64,000 nucleotides of DNA from Cyclobacterium jeungdonense (GTDB lineage: Bacteria; Bacteroidota; Bacteroidia; Cytophagales; Cyclobacteriaceae). Position numbers and translations under genes: made by a program. The notes under the pieces are model-generated. The model had not been told where the DNA came from, did no database searches, and worked only from the letters and a program-made list of their open reading frames with translations. The DNA lies in the NCBI RefSeq assembly GCF_010994275.1, contig NZ_WMCD01000007.1, forward strand, positions 186,001 through 250,000, read 5' to 3'. Shown piece after piece: positions 53,248 to 61,892 of this stretch; position 1 is the stretch's first letter, and every line of letters begins with the position of its first letter.

Positions 53248-54675
53248 ATGAATTCAGAGGCGATAGCTATATGGACTGAATGCTTGCGGGTAATTGAAAA
53301 ACATGTCAATGAACAAAGTTTTTCTACCTGGTTTAAGCCCATACAACCGGCAAGGATTGATGGATCGGTTCTGACCATCCAGGTTCCTAGCCAGTTTTTT
53401 TATGAGTGGCTGGAAGACAACTATGTGGATGTGCTCAAGCTGGCCATAAAGACCGTCATCGGAGCCAATGGGCGCCTGGAATATGCCGTGGTAGTGGACA
53501 AGGGAAATTCAAACAACCAACCTTACATGGTGAGCTATCCTCAGGGGGTAAGCAATCCTGTAGCAAAAAAGAAAAAGGAGACGTTGGCTGCCGCAGCCCA
53601 CAGTCCTTTTGATCTGTCCAGCCTGGATGAACAAACCACCCTGCAGTCTAACCTTAGTTCTACCTACACCTTCAATTCCTTTATTGAAGGTGATTGCAAC
53701 CGCCTGGCACGTTCGGCAGGATTTGCCGTTGCCAATAAACCCGGCATAACTTCTTTCAACCCACTGATGGTCTATGGAGGGGTTGGATTGGGTAAAACAC
53801 ACCTGGTGCAGGCTATTGGCAACGAAATCAAAAACGGCCCTGACGATAAATTCGTACTATACGTTTCTTCGGAAAAGTTTGTGAACCAATTTATGGATGG
53901 TATCAAAGATGGCAATATCAAGTCTTTTACCAATTTCTACATGCAGGTAGATGTACTCATTATTGACGACATTCAGTTCCTGGCTGGTAAAGGAAGAACC
54001 CAGGAAATGTTTTTCCATATATTTAACCACCTTCACCAAAACAAGCGACAAATCATCATGACCTCCGATTGTGCCCCTAAAGACCTTATGGGATTGGAGG
54101 AAAGGCTTCTTTCCCGCTTTAAATGGGGTTTGACCGCCGACTTGCAGATGCCGGATTTTGAAACGAGGATAGCCATTATCCAGAAAAAAATGCAGTCGGA
54201 AGGCATTCACATACCGGATAATGTCATCGAGTACCTTGCCTATACCGTCGATACCAATGTCCGGGAATTGGAAGGTGTCCTTATTTCGCTCATCGCGCAT
54301 GCTTCCCTAAACCGGGTTGAAATCAGTCTGGACCTGGCCAAATCCATCATGAAGAACATTGTGAAGGATATTGAGACGGAGGTCAGCATTGAATACATTC
54401 AAAAATCTTGCGCTGAATTTTACGGAATAAAGGTAGAAGAACTAAAGGCCAAGACGCGTAAAAAGGAAATTGTAATTGCCCGACAGGTGGCGATGTATTT
54501 CAGCAAGGAATTTACCAACCATTCCCTGAAATCCATAGGATATCACTTCGGAGGAAGGGATCACAGCACGGTGATTCACGCCGTACAATCTGTAAACGAC
54601 CTTATGGAGACGGATACTTCCTTCCGTAACGCGGTACAGGAGCAAAAAAAACAGCTCAAAATCAGGTCGTATTGA
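53248..54675 (+). CDS. dnaA: Chromosomal replication initiator protein DnaA
   Basis: A 475-residue protein with the four DnaA domains. Domain I is at about 1-85 (WTECLRVIEKHVNEQSFSTW), then a linker. The AAA+ domain has Walker A GGVGLGKT (177-184) and Walker B VLIIDDIQFLAG, with sensor RLLSRFKWGL. Domain IV at the end has the DNA-binding helix-turn-helix, with IARQVAMYFSKEFTNHSLKS and the signature GRDHSTVIHAVQSV. It melts oriC and loads helicase. It is on the plus strand between two family F-containing gaps. DnaA-box clusters were not seen on either side, so oriC may be elsewhere. Confidence 0.98.
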   Translation: MNSEAIAIWTECLRVIEKHVNEQSFSTWFKPIQPARIDGSVLTIQVPSQFFYEWLEDNYVDVLKLAIKTVIGANGRLEYAVVVDKGNSNNQPYMVSYPQGVSNPVAKKKKETLAAAAHSPFDLSSLDEQTTLQSNLSSTYTFNSFIEGDCNRLARSAGFAVANKPGITSFNPLMVYGGVGLGKTHLVQAIGNEIKNGPDDKFVLYVSSEKFVNQFMDGIKDGNIKSFTNFYMQVDVLIIDDIQFLAGKGRTQEMFFHIFNHLHQNKRQIIMTSDCAPKDLMGLEERLLSRFKWGLTADLQMPDFETRIAIIQKKMQSEGIHIPDNVIEYLAYTVDTNVRELEGVLISLIAHASLNRVEISLDLAKSIMKNIVKDIETEVSIEYIQKSCAEFYGIKVEELKAKTRKKEIVIARQVAMYFSKEFTNHSLKSIGYHFGGRDHSTVIHAVQSVNDLMETDTSFRNAVQEQKKQLKIRSY

Positions 54676-54852
54676 TCGGTAGGCTTTTTTAGGAAATCGA
54701 GAAGAAAAGAGCGAAATCATTGAGCCGGCAGCAAAAATGCTTCGATACCGCTCAGGCACCGATCAACCTATCCTCACACCATCAAATCATTACCCTTCAT
54801 TCCCCATATCAGCTGCCTTATTTCTTTTCATCTGTTTATATTTTTTTCCAGC

Positions 54853-55012
54853 GGTCACATGGAATCTCGCAGGATTTATAATCATCCCTCCGTGGGTCAT
54901 TTGCGTCATGCTCGATTTCATGTGTTTTAATTGTATTTTAGTGGTCACATGGAATCTCGCAGGATTTATAATCATCCCTCCGTGGGTCATTTACATCATG
55001 CTCGATTTCTCA
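54853..55012. repeat. Family F elements, copies 3 and 4 in tandem
   Basis: Two nearly identical direct copies at 54853-54922 and 54943-55012: GGTCACATGGAATCTCGCAG, then GATTTATAATCATCCCTCCG, TGGGTCATTT(GCG/ACA)TCATGC and TCGATTTC. The first 35 and last 12 bases are identical in both. They lie between dnaA and the glnN terminator. The small reading frame across them (MTHGGMIINPARFHV twice) shares its frame in these two but not in copy 1, so it is unlikely to be coding. Confidence 0.88.
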
Positions 55013-55038
55013 TACTTTCTTCCTGCTATAAAACAAAA

Positions 55039-55062
55039 AAACCCGGAAAATCCGGGTTTTTT
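55039..55062 (-). terminator. Rho-independent terminator of glnN
   Basis: Perfect stem AACCCGGA/TCCGGGTT with an AAA loop (plus-strand reading), flanked by A-rich and T-rich runs on the two sides, so it can work in both directions. It is 27 bases after the glutamine synthetase stop on the minus strand. Confidence 0.88.
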
Positions 55063-55088
55063 ATTCGTTAGGAAATACCTAAAATTAC

Positions 55089-57251
55089 TTATTTCAGAAA
55101 CAGCATTTCCCTGTATTTCACTAATGGCCAATATTCGTCGTCCACCACCAATTCTAGTTTATCTACTGCATACCTGATTTTATCAAAGTAGGCGTCTTTA
55201 ACGTCCGAACTGTATAGCTTGGCTTTCTCCGTAATATCTTCCACCTTATTGACCCTTTTTCTGGCCTCCGTCATGTTGCTGACATTGGATTTCAGGGCTT
55301 CTATATGTTTGGAAATTTCCTCGATGGTATCTATAGCGGCCCGGTGATCAAGACCCAAACCTTTCAAACCATTCGCATTGACTATCAGTTTATTTTGGTA
55401 CAAAATAGCTGTAGGAATGATGTGATTAAGCGCCAGATCACCCATTACTCGGGATTCGATCTGTACTTTCATGACGTAATTTTCAAGCCTGATTTCGTGA
55501 CGGGCATGCAGTTCTTTTTCATTCAAGACGTTGTGCCTCTTGTAAAGATCTGTTACTTGCTTGGATAGCAATACATCCAACGATTCGGCAGTACTCTTAA
55601 GATTGGAAAGTCCACGCTTTTCAGCTTCTTTTTCCCATTCTTCGGAATAACCATCTCCTTCGAACCTGATTTTTTTACTTTCCTTGATGTATTTTCTCAA
55701 CACATCCACGATGGCCAACTTCTTTTCCTTGCCGCTGTCGATTTCTTTATCGATATCCTTCTTCAATTCTTTCAACACATCGGCAACAATCACATTCAGC
55801 GCGGTCATCGGTCCGGCCGGATTGGCACTGGATCCTACAGCACGGAATTCAAACTTGTTTCCGGTGAAGGCAAAAGGAGAAGTTCGGTTACGGTCGGTAT
55901 TGTCCAATATGATTTCCGGGATTTTTGAAATTCCCAGCTTCATATACATATTGTCTCCCTTTTCAATCTTAATGTTTCCATTTTTCTCCAATTCATCCAG
56001 GATCCCGGTAAGGGTAGATCCAAGGAATATGGAGATAATTGCAGGAGGCGCTTCATTTGCACCCAGACGGAAATCATTTCCGGCAGAGGCAATGCTTGCT
56101 CTTAGCAAGTCTGCATTTTTATAAACTGCCTTGATCGTCGCCACCAGGAAGCATAGGAATTGCAAATTTTCCCTGGCAGAGTTGCTTGGCTGAAATAGGT
56201 TTACACCAGTATCTGTAATCAGGGACCAGTTGTTGTGTTTTCCACTTCCGTTCAGTCCTGCGAATGGCTTTTCGTGGAACAAGACTTTGAGTCCATGCTT
56301 TTCTGCCACTTTTTCCATCACATCCATCAGCAGCAAGTTATGATCCGTCGCTTTGTTGATGTCTTCAAACAAGGGAGCTACTTCGAACTGGCCCGGGGCC
56401 ACCTCATTGTGTCTGGTAGAAACAGGAATACCCAATTTCAGGGCTTCAATTTCAAAATCCTTCATGTATTCTTTGACACGGGAAGGGATGGATCCGAAGT
56501 AGTGGTCATCCAACTGCTGTCCTCTGGCAGGGTTATGCCCAAAAACGGTCCTTCCGGCCATCACCAAATCAGGACGGGTAGCGTACAGTGCACGGTCGAT
56601 GACAAAATACTCCTGTTCCACACCAAGGGATGGGGTTACTTTCTTTACGTTACGATCGAAATACTGACAGATATCAACCGCCGCATTGTTGATCGATTCG
56701 GTAGATCGGATAAGTGGTGTTTTAAAATCAAGTGCTTCGCCCGTGAACGATACAAAAATGGTAGGAATACAAAGCGTTTGATCAAAAATAAAAATGGGCG
56801 AACTGGGATCCCATGCGGTGTATCCTCGCGCCTCGAAAGTGGTACGGATTCCTCCACTTGGGAATGAAGAAGCATCCGGTTCCTGCTGCACCAGGGCACT
56901 TCCTTTGAATTTTTCCATGCCTGACATGGCATCGAAGAACGTATCGTGTTTCTCGGCAGTGGATCCGGTCAACGGTTGAAACCAGTGCGTGTAATGCGTG
57001 GCTCCTTTGCCCAATGCCCAGCTTTTAACAGCTGTTGCGACCTCGTCAGCGGTTGACATGTCGATTTTGGTTCCTTTTTCTATTGCTGTGCTGACTTTCT
57101 TAAATACAGGGGAAGCCAGGGTTTCCTGCATTTCTTTCAAGCCAAACACCTGCGATCCAAAATAATCGGAAATTTTTAAAGAGGGAGCAACGGCTGCAAC
57201 CTTTGGTCTGCCCTGCACCTTCATTAATGCTTTTTGTCTTAGTGTTGCCAT
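55089..57251 (-). CDS. glnN: Type III glutamine synthetase
   Basis: A 720-residue GSIII, much longer than GSI (about 470). The catalytic core has the N-terminal SFPSGGIRTTFEARGYTAWD, SLGVEQEYFVIDRALY, TRHNEVAPGQFEVAPLFEDI, GLNGSGKHNNWSLITDTGVN and GNKFEFRAVGSSANPAGPM, with the Glu metal ligands and the ammonium-site Asp region in place. The C-terminal about 200 residues are the helical GSIII extension (ALNHIIPTAILYQNKLIVNA). It makes glutamine from glutamate and ammonia. The gene is monocistronic: a strong promoter lies upstream and a terminator downstream, and mtaB is divergent. Confidence 0.97.
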   Translation of the reverse strand: MATLRQKALMKVQGRPKVAAVAPSLKISDYFGSQVFGLKEMQETLASPVFKKVSTAIEKGTKIDMSTADEVATAVKSWALGKGATHYTHWFQPLTGSTAEKHDTFFDAMSGMEKFKGSALVQQEPDASSFPSGGIRTTFEARGYTAWDPSSPIFIFDQTLCIPTIFVSFTGEALDFKTPLIRSTESINNAAVDICQYFDRNVKKVTPSLGVEQEYFVIDRALYATRPDLVMAGRTVFGHNPARGQQLDDHYFGSIPSRVKEYMKDFEIEALKLGIPVSTRHNEVAPGQFEVAPLFEDINKATDHNLLLMDVMEKVAEKHGLKVLFHEKPFAGLNGSGKHNNWSLITDTGVNLFQPSNSARENLQFLCFLVATIKAVYKNADLLRASIASAGNDFRLGANEAPPAIISIFLGSTLTGILDELEKNGNIKIEKGDNMYMKLGISKIPEIILDNTDRNRTSPFAFTGNKFEFRAVGSSANPAGPMTALNVIVADVLKELKKDIDKEIDSGKEKKLAIVDVLRKYIKESKKIRFEGDGYSEEWEKEAEKRGLSNLKSTAESLDVLLSKQVTDLYKRHNVLNEKELHARHEIRLENYVMKVQIESRVMGDLALNHIIPTAILYQNKLIVNANGLKGLGLDHRAAIDTIEEISKHIEALKSNVSNMTEARKRVNKVEDITEKAKLYSSDVKDAYFDKIRYAVDKLELVVDDEYWPLVKYREMLFLK

Positions 57252-57281
57252 TGTTAGAGTTTATGGTTTAAAAACTACTTA

Positions 57282-57314
57282 CAAATGTAGGAAAATAAAT
57301 GAAATTTTAACAAA
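57282..57314 (-). promoter_or_regulatory. Putative Bacteroidota promoter of glnN
   Basis: On the minus strand a TTTG -33 box (57314-57311) is followed after 21 bases by TACATTTG (57289-57282), a full match to TAnnTTTG. Transcription would start around 57275, leaving about 24 bases of leader before the ATG at 57251. Confidence 0.68.
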
Positions 57315-57428
57315 AATGGTAAAAATTAGAGGGCATCAACTCAATTTTTACACTATTGGCAAGAAAATACGGCCCATTATCGATTGAATCTGCCAAAAAA
57401 CCTTCCATTCACGATATTTTTTACAGAA

Positions 57429-58805
57429 ATGGAAAAGCCAAACCTATTCACTAAATTTGCACTTTGGGAAAAAAACACCTTCGGTTTGAAAAAAGTAGCA
57501 TTTTATACACTCGGCTGTAAATTAAATTATGCCGAAACCTCCACCATCAGCAGGATGTTTGAGCAAAAGGGGTATCTCAAGGTCTCCTTTGCGGACAACC
57601 CGGATATTTTTATTATCAATACTTGCTCGGTTACCGAGAATGCTGATAAGAAATGTAAGAAGATCGTTCGGGAGGCCAAAAAGATTTCTCCCAAGGGATT
57701 TGTGGCTATTATTGGTTGCTATGCCCAGCTCAAACCCAGGGAGATTTCTGAAATCAAGGGAGTGGATGCTGTATTGGGTGCTGCCGAAAAATTCAGACTA
57801 CTGGAGTTGCTGGATGATTTTGCCGTGCAGCAGGAGGCTCGCGTTTTTGCTTCCGAGATTCAGGAAGCCCAGGAATTCCATCATGCTTTTAGCATGCACG
57901 ACCGTACCCGCACCTTTCTGAAGGTCCAGGATGGCTGCAACTATGGATGTGCTTTCTGTACCATTCCCCTGGCCAGAGGCAAAAGTCGAAGTGAAACGAT
58001 AGCCAATATCCTTCAATCGGCGGAAGAGATCGCTGAAACAGATGTTAAAGAGGTGGTCCTTACAGGAGTGAATATCGGTGATTTCGGTATTCAGGGGGGC
58101 AAGCGAAAGGAAAAGTTCATAGACCTGATTCAGGCGCTGGACGGTATCAGCGGCATTGACCGCTTTCGAATCTCCTCCATCGAGCCGAACCTCCTGACAA
58201 ACGAAGCCATCACCTTTGTGTCCCAATCGGCACGGTTTGTTCCCCATTTTCACATTCCACTGCAATCAGGCAGCAATGCCATGCTGCGCAAAATGGGTCG
58301 CCGGTATCTGAGGGAATTGTACCGGGACCGGGTTGAAAAAATAAAAACCCTAATGCCTCACTGCTGCATAGGAGCAGATGTTATCGTCGGATTTCCGGGA
58401 GAAACGGAAGCGCATTTTCTGGAAACGTATGCGTTTTTAAATGAGCTACCCGTTTCCTATTTGCACGTCTTTACCTATTCGGAGCGTGCCAATACCCGGG
58501 CGGCTGAAATGGATGAGGTGGTGCCCATGAAAATCAGGAACCAGCGTTCCCGTATGCTGCGGATTCTCTCGGAAAAAAAGCGGAGGGCTTTTTATGAAGA
58601 AAACCTGGGGAAAACCTTTCAGGTACTATTTGAGGAAGACGTGGAAGCTGGCTACATGCAGGGCTTTACTGAAAATTACATTCGGGTGAGTGCCAAATAC
58701 GATCCGGTACTGATCAATGAAATCAAAACCGTCACCTTGACAGAAATTAACGAAAAAGGAACGGTAGAGGTGTGGGAACCAGAAAATTTGATTTCAGCCC
58801 ACTGA
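57429..58805 (+). CDS. mtaB: tRNA (N6-threonylcarbamoyladenosine-C2) methylthiotransferase MtaB
   Basis: About 458 residues from the ATG at 57429. The N-terminal UPF0004 domain binds a 4Fe-4S cluster through C30 (TLGCKLNYAET), NTCSVTENADKKC and IIGCYAQLKP. The radical-SAM domain has DGCNYGCAFCTIPLARGKSR (CxxxCxxC). Then come HFHIPLQSGSNAMLRKMGRR and DVIVGFPGETEAHF, and the C-terminal TRAM domain for tRNA binding. It adds 2-methylthio to t6A37. The GCKLN variant and lack of extra Gln-rich parts point to MtaB rather than MiaB or RimO. The longer frame from 57384 or a TTG near 57486 are alternative starts. It is divergent from glnN. Confidence 0.94.
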   Translation: MEKPNLFTKFALWEKNTFGLKKVAFYTLGCKLNYAETSTISRMFEQKGYLKVSFADNPDIFIINTCSVTENADKKCKKIVREAKKISPKGFVAIIGCYAQLKPREISEIKGVDAVLGAAEKFRLLELLDDFAVQQEARVFASEIQEAQEFHHAFSMHDRTRTFLKVQDGCNYGCAFCTIPLARGKSRSETIANILQSAEEIAETDVKEVVLTGVNIGDFGIQGGKRKEKFIDLIQALDGISGIDRFRISSIEPNLLTNEAITFVSQSARFVPHFHIPLQSGSNAMLRKMGRRYLRELYRDRVEKIKTLMPHCCIGADVIVGFPGETEAHFLETYAFLNELPVSYLHVFTYSERANTRAAEMDEVVPMKIRNQRSRMLRILSEKKRRAFYEENLGKTFQVLFEEDVEAGYMQGFTENYIRVSAKYDPVLINEIKTVTLTEINEKGTVEVWEPENLISAH

Positions 58806-58933
58806 TGCGCGGATGGGGATCCTGGTAACCTTTTTGGCGGAACTCCTTTTGGGTAAAGATTTATGGTTTAATTTAATTGGTAACACAGGTACGCTAGTCT
58901 GCTCTTTTCATAGGTTTATTATTGTCTTTTAGA

Positions 58934-59008
58934 GGTCATATGGAATCTTTGGCGATTAAAATAATCATTGCCTGTGTGTTTAATGATGATTTTAATCGTG
59001 TCGATTTC
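58934..59008. repeat. Family F-related element, copy 5, strongly palindromic
   Basis: Starts GGTCATATGGAATCTTTGGC and ends GTGTCGATTTCTG, matching the outer ends of family F. The interior differs and forms a long hairpin: GATTAAAATAATCATT (58954-58969) against AATGATGATTTTAATC (58982-58997), complementary at all but one position. It lies in the 297-base gap between the convergent mtaB and the cytochrome/propeller gene, possibly as a terminator for both. Confidence 0.78.
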
Positions 59009-59102
59009 TGGAAGCGAAACAATGTTTTCGATGATCTTTATGTCCCGATTTTCTTTGAAATCCGCACGCCTATGACCTTTTGAATTTTTGCGGTTTACGT
59101 AA

Positions 59103-61823
59103 TTAAATCCCACCCAACTGATGAATGGTGTTCTGAATCAGGCCTTCCACGGTCTCCCCTCCTTCACTTTCCAATTGGTACTTGATTTCCATCACCCAGG
59201 TTGGTTCGATTTCGGGTATTTTTAGTTTGATGGATTTTTGGTCTGGTCCCAGTTCGGCCGCAGTAATCGTCAATTCCTTCTCATTGTAATGTTTAGAACC
59301 GTATTTTCTGGACCGCAGCAAATCCCAGGTTGCCACGGTATAATTGGCCAGGTTTTGTACGCTACTTTCATCCAGTTTTTCCGTAAAGGTCAGTAACATC
59401 CCATCCTTATGTGCCTGGATTCCTACCGGAAGGTTCACGGGTTCGCCGGTCATCCGTATCCGGTATAATCCTCCCAATTGGGGTTGAGTAGATCCCCAGG
59501 CGGAAAGGCCGCAAAGGTACAAATGACCATCTTCCGGGTTGAACCGACCGCGCATCACACCTGTGGCAAAACGGGGTAGGGGCAGTTCCACAATACCTCC
59601 CTGAACCTGCCCGTCAATTTTTTCAAAAGGCACCAGGTATACCTTACCATATCCGTAGGAAAAATTCAGTAGTTTCCCGTTTAAAGGACCCCATTTTTCA
59701 CTGTCCACCCAAAGCAGTTCGGAAGGAGAGCGGTCCCGCTCTCTTTCCACCCAGACCAGGGGCTGCTCCATGCCGGAATCGGTGCTATCTGCCGGTGGGT
59801 TAAAGCCAAACATGTTGCCATAAAAACCTCCCTCTTCGACCCAATTAATGCGGTTCATGGGATTCCAGTGTCCTTCCTGGTCCGTCACAATAAATGTCCC
59901 ATCCGGATTGATGCATACGCCATTGGCCGCCCGAAAGCCGGTGGCAATAATGTCCGTACGTTTTCCATCAGGACTGACCTTTAATAAGGTACCATGCTGG
60001 GGAACCAGCGCTTCCCGCGCATGCCGGGCACTTTTGGCATAATAGAGGTTCCCCTCCGCATCGGCCTGTAAGCCCATGGCAAATTCATGGAAATGATCGG
60101 TTACCTGATGGTCGTTATTGAAACTTTCGTAAAAATCCGCTTCCCGGTCCCCGTTAAAATCATGTAAGCGGACGATCTGATCCCGGCAGGTGACAAAAAT
60201 CTCCTCGTCGATTACCTTTATTCCGAGGGGCTGAAATAATCCGGAAGCGATCCGCTGCCAGGTCAGGCTTTGTTCATTTTCGGTAAATCCCTCTACCAGC
60301 CATACATCTCCGTCCGTGGCACAAACCACGGCTTTGTTTGGGTCTTTGAAAAAGTCCAATCCACTCAAGCGCAATTGGTTCTTCCAGGGACTGTTAAAGG
60401 GAGGATTCAGGATATCTACCTGAAATGCTCCCTCCTGCTGTCCTGGTAAAATACTTGTTTCCAGCCTTTGAGGATAACGAGCAGGACCTCCTTTGGTAAA
60501 AGCTGCCAGGGATTCAGCAGGAGCAGAAGATCTTGCATGGGCATCCAAACCCGTAACTCCGGGAGCCGCCATAAATAACTTGACCTTACCTGGCTCGTTG
60601 GGAGTCACATTTATTACCAGGAAGTCGTCTTCTACTTCCAACAAGGCCCCGTCGCCTGTCAGAGCCACGGTTGTTCCAACCGGAGCTACCCGCATTTTAA
60701 GCAGGTCATCCGAAGCCGTGGTATTCAACGTGCGGGTGAAAACCGGTTGATCTCCCAGAATCTCCAATCCAAACGTTTCCAGAATTTCAGTTTTACCCAC
60801 CGTATATGAGATGATAAGACGGTCTTCAAACGGATAAAGGCCTTTAAAATGTGCCCAATCCCGGGGAAGGGGCCCAAACCTTCTTCCGTCCCTGGCCATA
60901 AGCCGGGGATCTTCATAAGTACCAGTCTCAGGATGTGCCCAGCCTGGACCTGTCTCGTTTTCAAAGTGAAGATCACCGACGGTCCTTGGCGAAATGTTGT
61001 GTTTTTCATTAAATAAAATGGCTTCCCAGTCGATGAATCCTTCTCCTGTCCATGCGCCGGCTACCCGCATCAGATCGTGGTCGAACATCATCCATGCATT
61101 CCCGGCAGCCACTCCGCCGGCGCCGGGATCCAGCCTCACCGCAATGCCTTTGTAGGCAAAATTCGCATCACCAAAATCTTCATCGGGAAGGGGTTGAACC
61201 GGCCCGGTGGACCTTTCCCTGGGAGGAGCGTCCGCATCTACCAGCTCATAGGTGTTGATCAAAAAATTACCGTAATCCATCTCCGCCCAAGGTTTGTATT
61301 CCCTGGGAGCCGGCCCCTCGCTGGTACCAGCCGGCAAACCCGCCAGATAATCGTCATTGATGTCAAAATACTGCGTGGGATTTTCCTTCGAGACAAATGT
61401 CTCGCGGATGTAATGAATGACATCATACTTTTCCACCGGAGTCAGGTTTACCTGAGGCGGCATGGCTCCATGGCCACGTGTCAGGGTTTGGTAGATCGCA
61501 TAGGGATCGTTGCCTACCTTAAAAGTATCCGCCCAAAATTTAAAGGCCGTGGGTAGGGAACCCTCCTGTTCCGGATCTCCGTGGCAGGTAATGCAGGTAT
61601 TGGTATAGATATGCTCCCCTGTCCGCATGGATTCCCCATGCCTGTCTCCCAGAGCCTCCAGCAGTCCCTTATGGTCAATGTTTTCTTCATATTCGGGCAA
61701 GTCGGATTCCTGAAGGATAAATCCAGCGGATTCCTTCAGGGATTGCTTTTCAGATTTGCTTTGGCAGGCAAAGGCAATGAAAAGGATTAAGATCGTTTGC
61801 CAGGCATCAAATTTCAACTTCAT
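59103..61823 (-). CDS. Large lipoprotein: cytochrome c, DUF6797-like domain and beta-propeller
   Basis: A 906-residue exported lipoprotein (LILFIAFAC, C20). Residues about 60-135 are a class I cytochrome c: C77-x-x-C80-H81 in NTCITCHGD, with the distal Met about 121 in RGHGAMPPQV. The middle (about 170-400) has WMMFDHDLMRVAGAWTGEGF and GPGWAHPETGTYEDPRL, which I associate with DUF6797 proteins. From about 460 a glucose/sorbosone dehydrogenase-like propeller follows (LKVSPDGKRTDIIATGFRAA; CINPDGTFIVTDQEGHWNPM). The C-terminus is a CBM-like beta domain. It probably oxidises a sugar or alcohol and passes electrons to the heme. It is next to a sulfatase gene. Confidence 0.85.
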   Translation of the reverse strand: MKLKFDAWQTILILFIAFACQSKSEKQSLKESAGFILQESDLPEYEENIDHKGLLEALGDRHGESMRTGEHIYTNTCITCHGDPEQEGSLPTAFKFWADTFKVGNDPYAIYQTLTRGHGAMPPQVNLTPVEKYDVIHYIRETFVSKENPTQYFDINDDYLAGLPAGTSEGPAPREYKPWAEMDYGNFLINTYELVDADAPPRERSTGPVQPLPDEDFGDANFAYKGIAVRLDPGAGGVAAGNAWMMFDHDLMRVAGAWTGEGFIDWEAILFNEKHNISPRTVGDLHFENETGPGWAHPETGTYEDPRLMARDGRRFGPLPRDWAHFKGLYPFEDRLIISYTVGKTEILETFGLEILGDQPVFTRTLNTTASDDLLKMRVAPVGTTVALTGDGALLEVEDDFLVINVTPNEPGKVKLFMAAPGVTGLDAHARSSAPAESLAAFTKGGPARYPQRLETSILPGQQEGAFQVDILNPPFNSPWKNQLRLSGLDFFKDPNKAVVCATDGDVWLVEGFTENEQSLTWQRIASGLFQPLGIKVIDEEIFVTCRDQIVRLHDFNGDREADFYESFNNDHQVTDHFHEFAMGLQADAEGNLYYAKSARHAREALVPQHGTLLKVSPDGKRTDIIATGFRAANGVCINPDGTFIVTDQEGHWNPMNRINWVEEGGFYGNMFGFNPPADSTDSGMEQPLVWVERERDRSPSELLWVDSEKWGPLNGKLLNFSYGYGKVYLVPFEKIDGQVQGGIVELPLPRFATGVMRGRFNPEDGHLYLCGLSAWGSTQPQLGGLYRIRMTGEPVNLPVGIQAHKDGMLLTFTEKLDESSVQNLANYTVATWDLLRSRKYGSKHYNEKELTITAAELGPDQKSIKLKIPEIEPTWVMEIKYQLESEGGETVEGLIQNTIHQLGGI

Positions 61824-61892
61824 ATTATTTGCAAGAATTCAATTTTGAAAATATAATTCAAATACATGTAATAAAAAACAAATGCGATTAGT

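Noticed and set aside
54790..54990. Small peptide gene in family F (MTHGGMIINPARFHV repeated)
   Set aside because: The frame is not kept in copy 1 (interior length differs) or copy 5, so the repeat is not conserved as a protein.
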